Shown here one piece after another: positions 55,939 through 64,000 of a DNA stretch of 64,000 bases. The translations under genes and the position numbers were made by a program. The stretch is taken from assembly GCF_001870735.1 (NCBI RefSeq), contig NZ_MORL01000003.1:186001-250000 (forward strand), given 5' to 3'. Source of the stretch: Arsenicibacter rosenii. GTDB lineage: Bacteria > Bacteroidota > Bacteroidia > Cytophagales > Spirosomataceae. Position 1 is the first letter of the stretch. The number at the start of each line of letters is the position of its first letter. The notes under the pieces are model-generated. The model saw only the letters and a program-made list of their open reading frames with translations. It was not told the DNA's origin and did not search any database.

Positions 55939-56373
55939 ATGCTAAAGCAAAAGGAGCTACAAAACATTATTGATCAATTCCCGGAAGAAAGGCTTAAAGA
56001 GAAAGCATTTTTCGGAATTTATCACTATGGTAATAATACAGACGAAAGCTTTATTAAAGCAAACACAGAAGGGCTTCAATTATTTGCGCTTCAACTATTA
56101 AGGTCAACACTGGATATAGATTTAACCTCTTCAACAGCTAATCAAAACACTATTTCACTAATTTACGATGAAGATTGGATAGATGAACATAGCGACACAC
56201 TTATTCAATACATTCATCCGGTTTTTGAAAAGCCAGTACCAAAGATTATCAAAAAGAACAGTCCTTACTTTTCCGGCAAGTTAGTTGGATTAGCTTTTAG
56301 TCTTTTCGCATTACTCGTTGTTGTTGCATTACTTATTGGTTTTGTGACAATATTAAAGTGGTTACTATGGTAA
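55939..56373 (+). CDS. Low-GC hypothetical protein with C-terminal membrane anchor
   Basis: This 144-residue protein has a soluble, helical N-terminal part (LQNIIDQFPEERLKEKAFFG) and a C-terminal membrane helix (LAFSLFALLVVVALLIGFV, about 119-140). Both the gene (mid-30s % GC by eye) and the 120 bases before it are much more AT-rich than the neighbours, which points to transfer. I do not recognise a family. Confidence 0.65.
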   Translation: MLKQKELQNIIDQFPEERLKEKAFFGIYHYGNNTDESFIKANTEGLQLFALQLLRSTLDIDLTSSTANQNTISLIYDEDWIDEHSDTLIQYIHPVFEKPVPKIIKKNSPYFSGKLVGLAFSLFALLVVVALLIGFVTILKWLLW

Positions 56374-56436
56374 TAAATGCTCTGTCTTTATAGAGTATCA
56401 TCATTAGCTATTAGCACGTCTCAATATATACTGACA

Positions 56437-56470
56437 GTGGAGGCACGACTTAGTGGGTGCGTGCCTCCAC
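56437..56470. repeat. Degenerate copy of the GTGGAGGCACGACT repeat
   Basis: GTGGAGGCACGACT and GTGCGTGCCTCCAC bracket TAGTGG. It matches the 44594 element except for changes near the loop and lies between convergent genes. Confidence 0.75.
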
Positions 56471-56500
56471 TCGCTGCTAACATTAATTACCAACACCCCA

Positions 56501-57385
56501 CTACCCCACAACCGGCTTTGGCAGGTCGCTGAAATCTTCGTCGGTTAGCTGAATCGCGGCGGCGGCGGTGTTTTCCTCAAGGTGCTTAACCGACGAGGTG
56601 CCCGGAATCGGCAACATCACCGGCGAGGCCGCCAACAACCAGGCAAGGGCGATCTGGTAGGCCGTGGCGTTGTGGCGCGCCGCTACTTTCTCAATCGCTT
56701 TTTCGGCCGACAGATTGCCACTCGCCAGCGGATACCACGGGATAAACGCAATCTGATGCTGCTCACAATAAGCCAGTACGTCGTTCCATTTCTGCTGTCC
56801 GAAGTTGTACATATTCTGCACCGACACCACGTCCACAAACTTCCGCGCGTATTCGATATCGGCAACGCTCACTTCCGACAGACCAATGTGCCGGATGTAG
56901 CCCTGCTGCTGCTTTTCTTTCAGGAAATCCAGCGTCTCGTCTTTCGGCACCTTCGGATCGAAGCGGTGCAGCTGGTACAAATCAATCCGGTCGACCCGCA
57001 GGCGCTGTAAGCTGCCTTTCAGGGCTTCGTCCAGGTGCGCCGGACTGGCATCTACCGGCCATTGGTTGGGGCCGGTCCTCAGCAAGCCGCCTTTGGTACC
57101 GATAATCAGCCCTTCGGGATACGGATACAGCGCTTCGGCAATCAGTTCTTCCGACACATGCGGGCCGTAGCTGTCGGCGGTATCAATAAAATTAATGCCT
57201 AAGTCAAGAGTGTGTTTAAGCACCCGAATCGCCTCATCATGGTTTTTAGGCGGTCCCCAGATGCCGTCGCCCGTGATACGCATGGCGCCGTATGCCATCC
57301 GGTTTACGGTTAAATCACCTACTGTAATCGTCCCCGCCTGCGCGGCAAGAGATGCATTTGTTCCTTGTTCTGCTGATGTCTGCAT
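56501..57385 (-). CDS. Aldo/keto reductase
   Basis: This 294-residue NADPH oxidoreductase has a TIM-barrel fold. The catalytic tetrad region shows NFIDTADSYG (Asp and Tyr), IIGTKGGLLR (Lys) and DLYQLHRFD (His), and the cofactor-binding PWYPLASGNLS and LPIPGTSSVKHLEEN. The ATG at 57385 gives the family start; the upstream TTG at 57436 is rejected. The substrate is unknown. Confidence 0.9.
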   Translation of the reverse strand: MQTSAEQGTNASLAAQAGTITVGDLTVNRMAYGAMRITGDGIWGPPKNHDEAIRVLKHTLDLGINFIDTADSYGPHVSEELIAEALYPYPEGLIIGTKGGLLRTGPNQWPVDASPAHLDEALKGSLQRLRVDRIDLYQLHRFDPKVPKDETLDFLKEKQQQGYIRHIGLSEVSVADIEYARKFVDVVSVQNMYNFGQQKWNDVLAYCEQHQIAFIPWYPLASGNLSAEKAIEKVAARHNATAYQIALAWLLAASPVMLPIPGTSSVKHLEENTAAAAIQLTDEDFSDLPKPVVG

Positions 57386-57595
57386 AAAAAACTCAAGTTT
57401 CTGAGGCACTCGAACCTGCCTCCGGAGATATAACAAAAAAAGCGCTATGATCGTCCTTACCGCAACATTAGTTTTCTGTTAACACGCTAGTAGCTACAAA
57501 GCGAAACTTTTTTAACCACTTCGTAAAATAACTTGCTTTTGAATCCTACCTCCTTATAGATTACCCCGTTTGTATTTCTTCAACCTTTTACTACC

Positions 57596-58573
57596 ATGAA
57601 AAAAGCAATCCGTATCGTCTTATGGATTATTGGCCTTGTTGCCGTCATCATTTTCGGCATTGTCGGGTACATTGCCGGCAGAGGGGTTCCCTCCTACGAA
57701 ACGCAGAAGCTCCCTGATTACCACGTCGATGTGACACCTGCCCGCATTGAACGCGGGGCTAAAATTGCCCAGCTGCTCTGCATTCAATGCCACCGGGGCG
57801 AAGGGGCCCAACTGACCGGCAAACTCATTGCCGATGCGCCGAAAGATTTTGGTCAGATTTATTCGGCCAACATTACGCAGGATAAGGAAGCCGGTATCGG
57901 TACCTGGACCGACGGTGAACTGGCGTTTTTTCTCCGAACCGGTATCCAGCGCGATGGCTCCTACAATCCGCTGATGCCTAAATTCCCGAACATGGCCGAC
58001 GAAGACCTGAAATCAGTCATTGCCTGGCTACATTCGGACCGTATTGAGGTACAGCCTTCCAAAGAAGAAGCGCCGAAAACAGAATACAATTTCCTGATTA
58101 AGGCGCTGACCAATACTGTCATGAAGCCCTATCCGTATCCGCAAAAAGCCATTACCATTCCCGACAGCACCGACCGTGTGGCGTTTGGCCGGTACATTGC
58201 CAACGGCATGGTGGGTTGCTACGCCTGCCACTCGGCCGATTTTAAAGCCCTCAACGACATTGAACCCGAAAAATCGCTGGGCTTCTACGGCGGCGGAAAT
58301 CCGATGCTGAACCTGGAGGGAAAACTGGTTCCGTCGGCCAACATTACGTTCGATGACGAAACGGGCATCGGTAAAAAATATACCGAAGAACAGTTTATAA
58401 AGGTAGTGAAACAAGGTGCCCGGCCCGACGGATCGGTAACGCGTTACCCGATGGTTCCGCACATTACACTAACCGATTATGAGGTCGGTTCGATCTACCA
58501 ATACCTCAGAACTATTCCTAAAATCAGGAACAAAGTCGTCGACCCCGAAACGGGAGTCATAGCGCAGAAATAA
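57596..58573 (+). CDS. Membrane-anchored dihaem cytochrome c
   Basis: This 325-residue protein has an N-terminal uncleaved-type helix (VLWIIGLVAVIIFGIVGYIA) and two haem c sites, CIQCH at 62-66 and CYACH at 208-212. Each is followed by possible axial methionine regions (YNPLMPKFPNM and MLNLEG/YPMVPH). It probably carries electrons in the periplasm, as in alcohol or sugar dehydrogenase chains. The neighbours do not identify a partner. Confidence 0.88.
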   Translation: MKKAIRIVLWIIGLVAVIIFGIVGYIAGRGVPSYETQKLPDYHVDVTPARIERGAKIAQLLCIQCHRGEGAQLTGKLIADAPKDFGQIYSANITQDKEAGIGTWTDGELAFFLRTGIQRDGSYNPLMPKFPNMADEDLKSVIAWLHSDRIEVQPSKEEAPKTEYNFLIKALTNTVMKPYPYPQKAITIPDSTDRVAFGRYIANGMVGCYACHSADFKALNDIEPEKSLGFYGGGNPMLNLEGKLVPSANITFDDETGIGKKYTEEQFIKVVKQGARPDGSVTRYPMVPHITLTDYEVGSIYQYLRTIPKIRNKVVDPETGVIAQK

Positions 58574-58975
58574 CGGTTTCCTGCCTCCCGGACCGGCCTG
58601 GTCCGGGATGTAAACATATAATATAAAACAAATTACATAAGACCGGGCCTGTTCATTTTCAGCCGCATATCTGCACGAATAAAAACAACTTCTTGCTTTT
58701 ATCCAATATCCTTTATACTTTAGCCCTCCCATCCCGGCCAGCATTGGCAACTTGTAGAGCATAGGGAGTATACGTTTATGCTGCTAAAAAACAACATCGG
58801 GCGCTAAAAGCCCTCTTTTCTTCGTTGTGAATTAACGTGGCTGGTCACCACGATGTGAGCGTATCAGTAACGGCTGTCAGAATAGGTGTAGCAGGAATTT
58901 CGTGAGATTAGTTCAGCCGTAATTCATATAGAAACGTTCGGGAGAACGCTTCGTTTTGTACTTAACTAGTCTGTT
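58574..58975 (+). other. Long intergenic leader before the lytic transglycosylase gene
   Basis: The 402 bases contain no gene. TTG at 58693-58695 and TATACTTTAG near 58714 resemble a weak promoter. The following 250 bases hold several small hairpins (CGTGGctggtCACCACG near 58837; CGTTCgggaGAACG near 58936) before the ATG at 58976. This would be an unusually long 5' leader, but no riboswitch class was recognised. Confidence 0.35.
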
Positions 58976-60280
58976 ATGCGGAAATTATTTTTGCTGGCAG
59001 CTGCGTCGGGATTGACGTGGTGTATGCCAACATTTGCCCAACCGGCTCCGGAAGTCCATTTTTGCGGTGAGAACATTCCCCAAAACCTGCCTTCGGTCTC
59101 ACAACGCTGGTTACGCACCCTGAATCGTCAGGCTTCGTACATTGATCATCTGACTACCCTCAAACGCCGCGCGGCTGCCATTTTTCCCATCATTGAGCCG
59201 ATTATCGAGCGGTATGGCATTCCAAAAGATTTTAAATACCTCCCCCTGCTCGAAAGCGCCGTTGTGGCCAGGGCAGTTTCCCGACGGGGAGCAGCCGGTT
59301 TCTGGCAGATTATGCCGCAAACAGCCAAACGACTGGGCCTGAGTGTTGCCCGGGGCAGGGATGAACGGTTTAACCTGACGAAAGCAACGCATGCTGCCTG
59401 CCGCTACCTCAATGACCTGCACGATCAGCTGGGTTCCTGGATGCTGGTAGCCGCCGCCTACAATGCCGGTCCGAATTACATACAGGCCCTGAAACGACGA
59501 TACCCCGAACGCCACCCGATCACGCTTCCCTTCCGCGCCCACGAAACCAAAGCGTACATCTATCAGGCGGTTGCCATTAAGGAGTTGCTCACCCGCCCGT
59601 CCGCCTACCGCGATTTCCTCAGCGACCGTGCGCTGGCCCAGCTCAATAAAAATACAGAAGCCCTCCCTGCGTCTGAAAAACAAGCCATTCTGGCCTACTA
59701 CGAATCAACCGAAAAAGCCGGTCGCGGCGACGGCGGCCCCGGAGAAGCCACCCTTACCGCTTCTATTTCGGATAATCCGATGCTGACCGATACCGCAACC
59801 GTAGCCCTGCTGACCGATGAGCAGGACGAACAGGAAGCCGTTGCCGAAGTGTCGATCCTGGACGAGGAACCAGAACCGGAAGAAGCTCCGTTGTCGGACG
59901 CGGCTCCGGCAGCGATTCCGTCACAGGCCCCCGCCGCTACCAATTTTGTCTCTACCGACGCTGCCAATCAGTTACTGACCCGCCGTATCGGCACAGAGCC
60001 GCTCGCCGAAGGACAGATCTGTATGTTTGAAGTTATCCGGCCGGATGTACTGAACGGCATTCCGGTGGCAGTAGGCGATGTGCTATACGCACACGTCGAC
60101 ATGATCGAACCGACCTCGGGACGGGTTTACCTGCGGACCGACAAGCTTATGTCAGGTAAGACACAGGAGTCTATTCCGCTGAAACTATCAGCCGTTGAAC
60201 GCACCAAACAGCCGGGCGTTCCGATTCCGCTCCGCGACGAGCTAGCCGAAGGCTGGCGGCTGAAGTGGGAACAGTTGTAG
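58976..60280 (+). CDS. Lytic transglycosylase domain protein (MltD/Slt-like)
   Basis: This 434-residue exported protein has a signal peptide and an SLT domain that cleaves peptidoglycan glycan strands. The catalytic Glu is in KYLPLLESAVVARA, followed by GAAGFWQIMPQTAKRLG, YLNDLHDQLGSWMLVAAAYN and AGPNYIQALKRR. An acidic, Pro/Ala-rich linker (about 245-330) leads to a C-terminal beta domain with GRVYLRTDKLM. LysM repeats common in MltD are absent. Confidence 0.88.
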   Translation: MRKLFLLAAASGLTWCMPTFAQPAPEVHFCGENIPQNLPSVSQRWLRTLNRQASYIDHLTTLKRRAAAIFPIIEPIIERYGIPKDFKYLPLLESAVVARAVSRRGAAGFWQIMPQTAKRLGLSVARGRDERFNLTKATHAACRYLNDLHDQLGSWMLVAAAYNAGPNYIQALKRRYPERHPITLPFRAHETKAYIYQAVAIKELLTRPSAYRDFLSDRALAQLNKNTEALPASEKQAILAYYESTEKAGRGDGGPGEATLTASISDNPMLTDTATVALLTDEQDEQEAVAEVSILDEEPEPEEAPLSDAAPAAIPSQAPAATNFVSTDAANQLLTRRIGTEPLAEGQICMFEVIRPDVLNGIPVAVGDVLYAHVDMIEPTSGRVYLRTDKLMSGKTQESIPLKLSAVERTKQPGVPIPLRDELAEGWRLKWEQL

Positions 60281-60295
60281 CCCTGTTGACGTCAG

Positions 60296-60339
60296 GGCAC
60301 AAAAAAGGCGGAGGGTCGACCCTCCGCCTTTTTTGTGCC
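60296..60339. terminator. Perfect 44-nt palindromic bidirectional terminator
   Basis: GGCAC-AAAAAA-GGCGGAGGGTC pairs exactly with GACCCTCCGCC-TTTTTT-GTGCC. It lies between the convergent transglycosylase and thrB genes and has both A and T runs. Confidence 0.9.
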
Positions 60340-60415
60340 GTTAACTTTTGATTACTCCTCCCCCTCGGGTGGGGGCAGGAAAACGTTCTTTTCTGTATCA
60401 ACACAGCGTCCCCCC

Positions 60416-61369
60416 CTAAACCGTCAGATTTGACACAGGTTCGAGTACTTTAGGGCCCTGGCTGTTAATTTCAGACACGTACAGTTCACTCGTAATATCA
60501 ACGCTCAGGAATGCCTCCTGCATGGCCTTCCCTACCTGCTGTGCGATTTCGGCGTTGGCGCTCAGGGCAAACATCGACGGGCCTGAACCCGAAATGCTAC
60601 ATCCCAAAGCTCCGTTATCGAGTGCCGCCTGTTTTACTTCGTCGAACTGCGGAATCAGAATGGCGCGCACCGGTTCGATAATTACATCGACCAGCGAACG
60701 GCTGATAAGGCTATAGTCAGGCTTCATCAAACCGGCAATCAGACCGGCCACATTGCCCATCTGAATAATTGTGTTTTTCAGCGAGACTTCGTTACGCAGA
60801 ATAAAGCGGGCATCTTTGGTATTCACCTCGATATCAGGGTGAACCAGCGTGGCATGCATACCGGTCGGCGTATCAATCCTGATCACATCCAGCGGATTAT
60901 AACTGCGGACAACCACAAAACCACCCAGCAGCGACGGCCCGACGTTATCGGCATGGGCCGACCCGCAGGCTACGCGCTCGCCTTCCATCGCAAACGGCAA
61001 CAGGTCGATCGTTGACAGCGGCCGGCCCAGCAGTTCGTTAATGGCATATACCCCCGCTACCGCACTGGCAGCGCTGGAGCCCAGGCCACTCCCCAACGGC
61101 ATTTGTTTATGCAGAATCACATCGACGCCAACATCCGTCCGGCCGATATGTTCCAGGTATTTCTGGATGGCAATCCCGGCCGTATTACGCGCCGCCTCAC
61201 GCGGCAGGCGGCCTTCGTCACCCAGAATAGCAACAATGGTGACCCCCGGCTCATCGCGTCGGGTCAGGACTACTTCATCGCCGGGCTGATCAACGGCAAA
61301 GCCGAAAATATCGAAACCACAGGCCACATTAGCGACAGTGGCAGGGGCAAAAACACGTACAGTTTCCAC
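60416..61369 (-). CDS. thrB: Homoserine kinase
   Basis: This 317-residue GHMP kinase phosphorylates homoserine in threonine synthesis. It has VRVFAPATVANVACGFDIFG, the ATP loop MPLGSGLGSSAASAVAG, and GALGCSISGSGPSMFAL near the C-terminus. A GTG at 61369 starts the family sequence. The open frame to 61447 begins with TTG and crosses the promoter, so it is rejected. thrA and thrC are not adjacent. Confidence 0.94.
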   Translation of the reverse strand: METVRVFAPATVANVACGFDIFGFAVDQPGDEVVLTRRDEPGVTIVAILGDEGRLPREAARNTAGIAIQKYLEHIGRTDVGVDVILHKQMPLGSGLGSSAASAVAGVYAINELLGRPLSTIDLLPFAMEGERVACGSAHADNVGPSLLGGFVVVRSYNPLDVIRIDTPTGMHATLVHPDIEVNTKDARFILRNEVSLKNTIIQMGNVAGLIAGLMKPDYSLISRSLVDVIIEPVRAILIPQFDEVKQAALDNGALGCSISGSGPSMFALSANAEIAQQVGKAMQEAFLSVDITSELYVSEINSQGPKVLEPVSNLTV

Positions 61370-61411
61370 AGTGGCAAATAATTCAGGTACAGAATCAATC
61401 TGTTTACGGCG

Positions 61412-61419
61412 CAAAAATA
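61412..61419 (-). promoter_or_regulatory. Promoter motif for thrB
   Basis: On the minus strand TATTTTTG matches TAnnTTTG exactly, 42 bases upstream of the GTG at 61369. Confidence 0.55.
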
Positions 61420-61527
61420 GCTGAATCTCACGAAAATGGGGGCACAATTCAGTATGAATCCAGGAAAAAGATACATCCTTAGAATCCTGACTTATTGTAT
61501 CTTCGCCTTACCCTAAAACCAATATTC

Positions 61528-62820
61528 ATGAAAAAAACGCTAATCTTTCTTTTTCTTTCCGCATGGCTGCTTCAGGCCACAGCTCAAGTTGCTCCGCCTC
61601 AGACACTTCAGGAAGCAAAACCCGAACTGGCCGGCATGAGTTCCGAACGCCTCCAGCGCCTCGACCGCGTGATGCAGGACTATATCGACAAAGGCTATCA
61701 GGGCGGTATCGGCGTGCTGATTGTCCGGAATGGTAAAATCGTGCACCACAAAGCCTTTGGCTACGCAAATCCGGACACCAAAGAGCCGCTGAAACGCGAC
61801 GCCATTTTCCGGATTGCCTCACAAACGAAGGCCATCGTGAGCATGGGCCTGATGACGCTGTACGAAGAAGGTAAATTTCTGCTGGACGATCCGGTCTCGA
61901 AATACATTCCGGCGTTTAAAAATCCGGTGGTGCTCGATAAGTACGAACCCAAAGATACCACCTACACGACCGTACCGGCCAAACGCGAAATCACCATCCG
62001 CCAGCTGCTGACGCATACGTCGGGCATTAGCTATCCGTCTATCGGCAGCAAGGAAGCCGTGGCCATTTACGCCAAAAACAACGTGCCCAGCGGCATCGGT
62101 ACGCCAACTTACAAGCTTGCCGATGTGATGGCTCGTCTGGGTAAACTGCCCCTGATGCACCAGCCCGGCGAAAAATGGACCTATGGCCTGAGCACCGACG
62201 TTGTCGGCTATCTGATTGAAGTCATTTCCGGCCAACCGCTCGACCAGTTTCTGAAGACGCGGCTATTTGATCCGCTCGGTATGAATGACACCTATTTCTA
62301 CCTGCCGGTAAGCAAACAGAACCGGCTCTCGCCGATTTACACCGAAGGGCCCGACAAATCGTTACTGGTTGAAAAAGGCACCCGAGGCGTCTCACCCGAC
62401 TATCCGAAAGCCACCAACGGAACCTATTTTTCGGGCGGAGCTGGTCTGTCGTCGACCATGTACGACTACGCGGTTTTCCTGCAAATGCTCCTCAATGGCG
62501 GTGAATACAACGGCAAACGGATTCTGAGCCCGATTACGGTGCGGACGGTCCTGTCTAACCAGATCGGCGATTTGTCCCTGGGACAGGACAAATTCGGACT
62601 TGGCTTCAACCTGACATCCGACAAAAGCGAAGCCCGGATTCCGGTCTCTGAAGGGTCATTTGCCTGGGGCGGCTATTTCGGCACTACCTACTGGGCGGAT
62701 CCCAAAGAAAAAGTGATTGGGCTGATTTATACCCAGAAGGTACCCAACAGCTATCCCGACCTTGGCGACAAATTCAAAATTCTGCTGTATCAGGCCATTA
62801 CGGCTTCGTATGCACGGTAG
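61528..62820 (+). CDS. Serine hydrolase (class C beta-lactamase family)
   Basis: This 430-residue exported protein has a signal peptide (TLIFLFLSAWLLQATAQ) and the active-site SxxK in FRIASQTKAIV. The second motif reads WTYGLSTDVVGYLIEVISGQ, where the usual YxN is Tyr-Gly-Leu, and a third element is WGGYFGTTYWADP. It belongs to the esterase/D-aminopeptidase-like branch; a true beta-lactamase role is not implied. ATG at 61528 precedes the signal peptide; the TTG at 61495 is rejected. Confidence 0.88.
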   Translation: MKKTLIFLFLSAWLLQATAQVAPPQTLQEAKPELAGMSSERLQRLDRVMQDYIDKGYQGGIGVLIVRNGKIVHHKAFGYANPDTKEPLKRDAIFRIASQTKAIVSMGLMTLYEEGKFLLDDPVSKYIPAFKNPVVLDKYEPKDTTYTTVPAKREITIRQLLTHTSGISYPSIGSKEAVAIYAKNNVPSGIGTPTYKLADVMARLGKLPLMHQPGEKWTYGLSTDVVGYLIEVISGQPLDQFLKTRLFDPLGMNDTYFYLPVSKQNRLSPIYTEGPDKSLLVEKGTRGVSPDYPKATNGTYFSGGAGLSSTMYDYAVFLQMLLNGGEYNGKRILSPITVRTVLSNQIGDLSLGQDKFGLGFNLTSDKSEARIPVSEGSFAWGGYFGTTYWADPKEKVIGLIYTQKVPNSYPDLGDKFKILLYQAITASYAR

Positions 62821-64000
62821 CCGTTGCGGATGATTTCAGGCGATTCAGCGTGTAGCAAACCAATTGGTTTGCTACCTTTTTTTTGCCATCTGCCGACCGC
62901 AGTTTGCCCAGTGTCAGCTCATAGACATAGCCCTTTTTCAGCTCGCTCAGGGCCAGCGAAACGGTTCGTTTATCGGCCGACAGTTTCACCTCCGTAACCG
63001 GCACCGGCTGGCTATCCATTTCGGGCGAGCCATAGGCACGGTGGTATTTGTAATAAAACCGGCGGAAGGCGTAGTTGGCCAACTGACGGGCTGCGGCCTC
63101 GTCGAGTGGTTGCGAGAAAGTCAGGTCGAAGCCGGTAGCGGTCAGATGCATCGCCATCACATCGAGCGGGATGCCCTGTTGGTAAACAATCCGTTGCAGG
63201 CCGCGGGCACCAACCCAGCCGTGATCGTTCTGCCCGACCCACAGGCTGCCATCCGGGGCAAAAACCAGCCGGTTATTACCTGGCCGCAGCCCCACCTTGT
63301 CCATAAACGGCACGCACGCCCCCTGCAATTCGCCATCAACCTCATCGAACATCACCCGGACCAGGCGCGGAAAATCCATTTCGCCCACAAACAACTGCCC
63401 GGCATACGGCCCGAATTTACCACCCGTCAGATCGGCCACCATCTGCGTCGGCGAATGCGCCATCCGCTGATGGGGAAACGCCACCACTTCCCGGGTACGC
63501 ATGCTGTCGAGCTGTTCCGGCGTCAGCGTCAGCGGATCAATGTCGGGAAAGCCCTCCCGCCAGACCAGACTCGCCGGATGACCGTAGAATTTTCCCTTTT
63601 CGACGACATACAGCTTACTCGTCCCCAGCCAGTCGCCCTGGTTATCTGTAACCATCAGGCGGCCTTTGGCATCAAAACCGATGCCGTTCGGCGACCGGAA
63701 GCCGGATGCCCAGGGGGTCAGTTTGCCGTCGGGAGACAGTTGCATCACCCAGCCGCGGTATGGCACACAGGCATACATACGCCCCTGCCGGCCCAGCGAA
63801 TCGTATTGGCCGCGGATTTCCTCACGGATACCCGCCCCGTTCGAGGCCGTATTCAGGCTGAAATACAGGTTCCCTTTGGCATCTTTCACCGGCCCGAACG
63901 CAAACTCATGATAATTCCCCGACATGCCGAACTGATCCGTAACTGTTTCATAGCGGTCGGCCACACCATCGCCGTTCACGTCTTTAATCCGCGTCAGTTC
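62798..64000 (-). CDS. Beta-propeller sugar-dehydrogenase-like protein, 5' truncated
   Basis: The frame is open to the last base of the window (reading ELTRIKDVNGDGVADRYE), so the start lies beyond it. The visible 400 residues contain calcium-binding-like DVNGDGVADR, propeller blades (FRSPNGIGFDAKGRLMVTDN and RLVFAPDGSLWVGQNDHG) and a C-terminal Ig-like segment. This matches L-sorbosone or PQQ-dependent dehydrogenase-like and DUF7133 proteins, which often carry a cytochrome c domain elsewhere. The last 23 bases overlap the serine hydrolase gene in convergent orientation. Confidence 0.75.
   Translation of the reverse strand, partial: ELTRIKDVNGDGVADRYETVTDQFGMSGNYHEFAFGPVKDAKGNLYFSLNTASNGAGIREEIRGQYDSLGRQGRMYACVPYRGWVMQLSPDGKLTPWASGFRSPNGIGFDAKGRLMVTDNQGDWLGTSKLYVVEKGKFYGHPASLVWREGFPDIDPLTLTPEQLDSMRTREVVAFPHQRMAHSPTQMVADLTGGKFGPYAGQLFVGEMDFPRLVRVMFDEVDGELQGACVPFMDKVGLRPGNNRLVFAPDGSLWVGQNDHGWVGARGLQRIVYQQGIPLDVMAMHLTATGFDLTFSQPLDEAAARQLANYAFRRFYYKYHRAYGSPEMDSQPVPVTEVKLSADKRTVSLALSELKKGYVYELTLGKLRSADGKKKVANQLVCYTLNRLKSSATATVHTKP

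Noticed and set aside
60296-60339. Phage attachment site or operator
   Set aside because: The perfect palindrome has A and T runs and lies between two convergent genes; a bidirectional terminator explains it and no integrase is present.
1-64000. tRNA, rRNA, prophage, plasmid or CRISPR-Cas features
   Set aside because: None was found on either strand by reading; the only mobile-element gene seen is the RAYT transposase.

Overview
The window looks like a chromosomal segment of a Bacteroidota bacterium, most likely order Cytophagales (Spirosoma-like). Evidence: a SusC/SusD pair, OMP_b-brl_3 and CarboxypepD_reg outer-membrane proteins, LytTR two-component systems, carotenoid desaturation, several start sites preceded by the Bacteroidota promoter motif TAnnTTTG rather than a -10/-35 pair, and few clear Shine-Dalgarno sites. 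Base composition is about 50-55% GC, with two local AT-rich patches. No tRNA, rRNA, CRISPR array, prophage or plasmid gene was seen. The first gene (dacB, from base 1) and the last gene (beta-propeller dehydrogenase-like, to base 64000) are cut by the window edges.

Layout. 1-4533: end of dacB, a REP-type repeat field with its RAYT transposase, and recG; the RAYT gene itself carries REP palindromes and an in-frame 36-bp tandem array. 4860-16469: mixed housekeeping and envelope genes (small membrane protein, M20 amidohydrolase, HExxH protein, cation/proton antiporter, CrtD-like desaturase, lipoproteins, S9 peptidase, moaD-moaE, EEP-family phosphatase). 16611-22334: rimP-nusA-infB, with a strong promoter match, a terminator-like hairpin in the leader, and a second promoter before infB. 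22402-27760: a six-gene operon of tightly spaced, partly overlapping genes: a SpeD-like pyruvoyl decarboxylase, a zinc-ribbon DUF4178 membrane protein, a one-pass His-rich peptide, a short DUF350 protein, a membrane-fused spermidine-synthase-like protein and a Tat-exported FAD amine-oxidase-like lipoprotein. I consider this the most likely under-described system in the window. 27757-32252: Uma2 protein, pgk, TonB-dependent receptor. 32550-40286: repeat element, outer-membrane barrel, LytS/LytTR pair, SusC/SusD. 40344-44549: asnS, a lone nuoH, DEAD-box helicase. 44682-51600: LytTR regulator, DUF2383 protein (opposite strand), LytS-type kinase, ABC ATPase and permease, adaptor and TolC, forming an efflux system with its own regulators. 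51728-64000: six-PAS histidine kinase, PhzF, low-GC membrane protein, aldo/keto reductase, dihaem cytochrome c, lytic transglycosylase, thrB, serine hydrolase and the truncated dehydrogenase.

A theme through the window is several families of short inverted repeats placed at gene 3' ends. In at least five genes (dacB, the RAYT gene, recG, the TonB receptor and the efflux adaptor) the stop codon is part of the repeat. In the RAYT gene and nuoH a repeat lies inside the reading frame and is translated.
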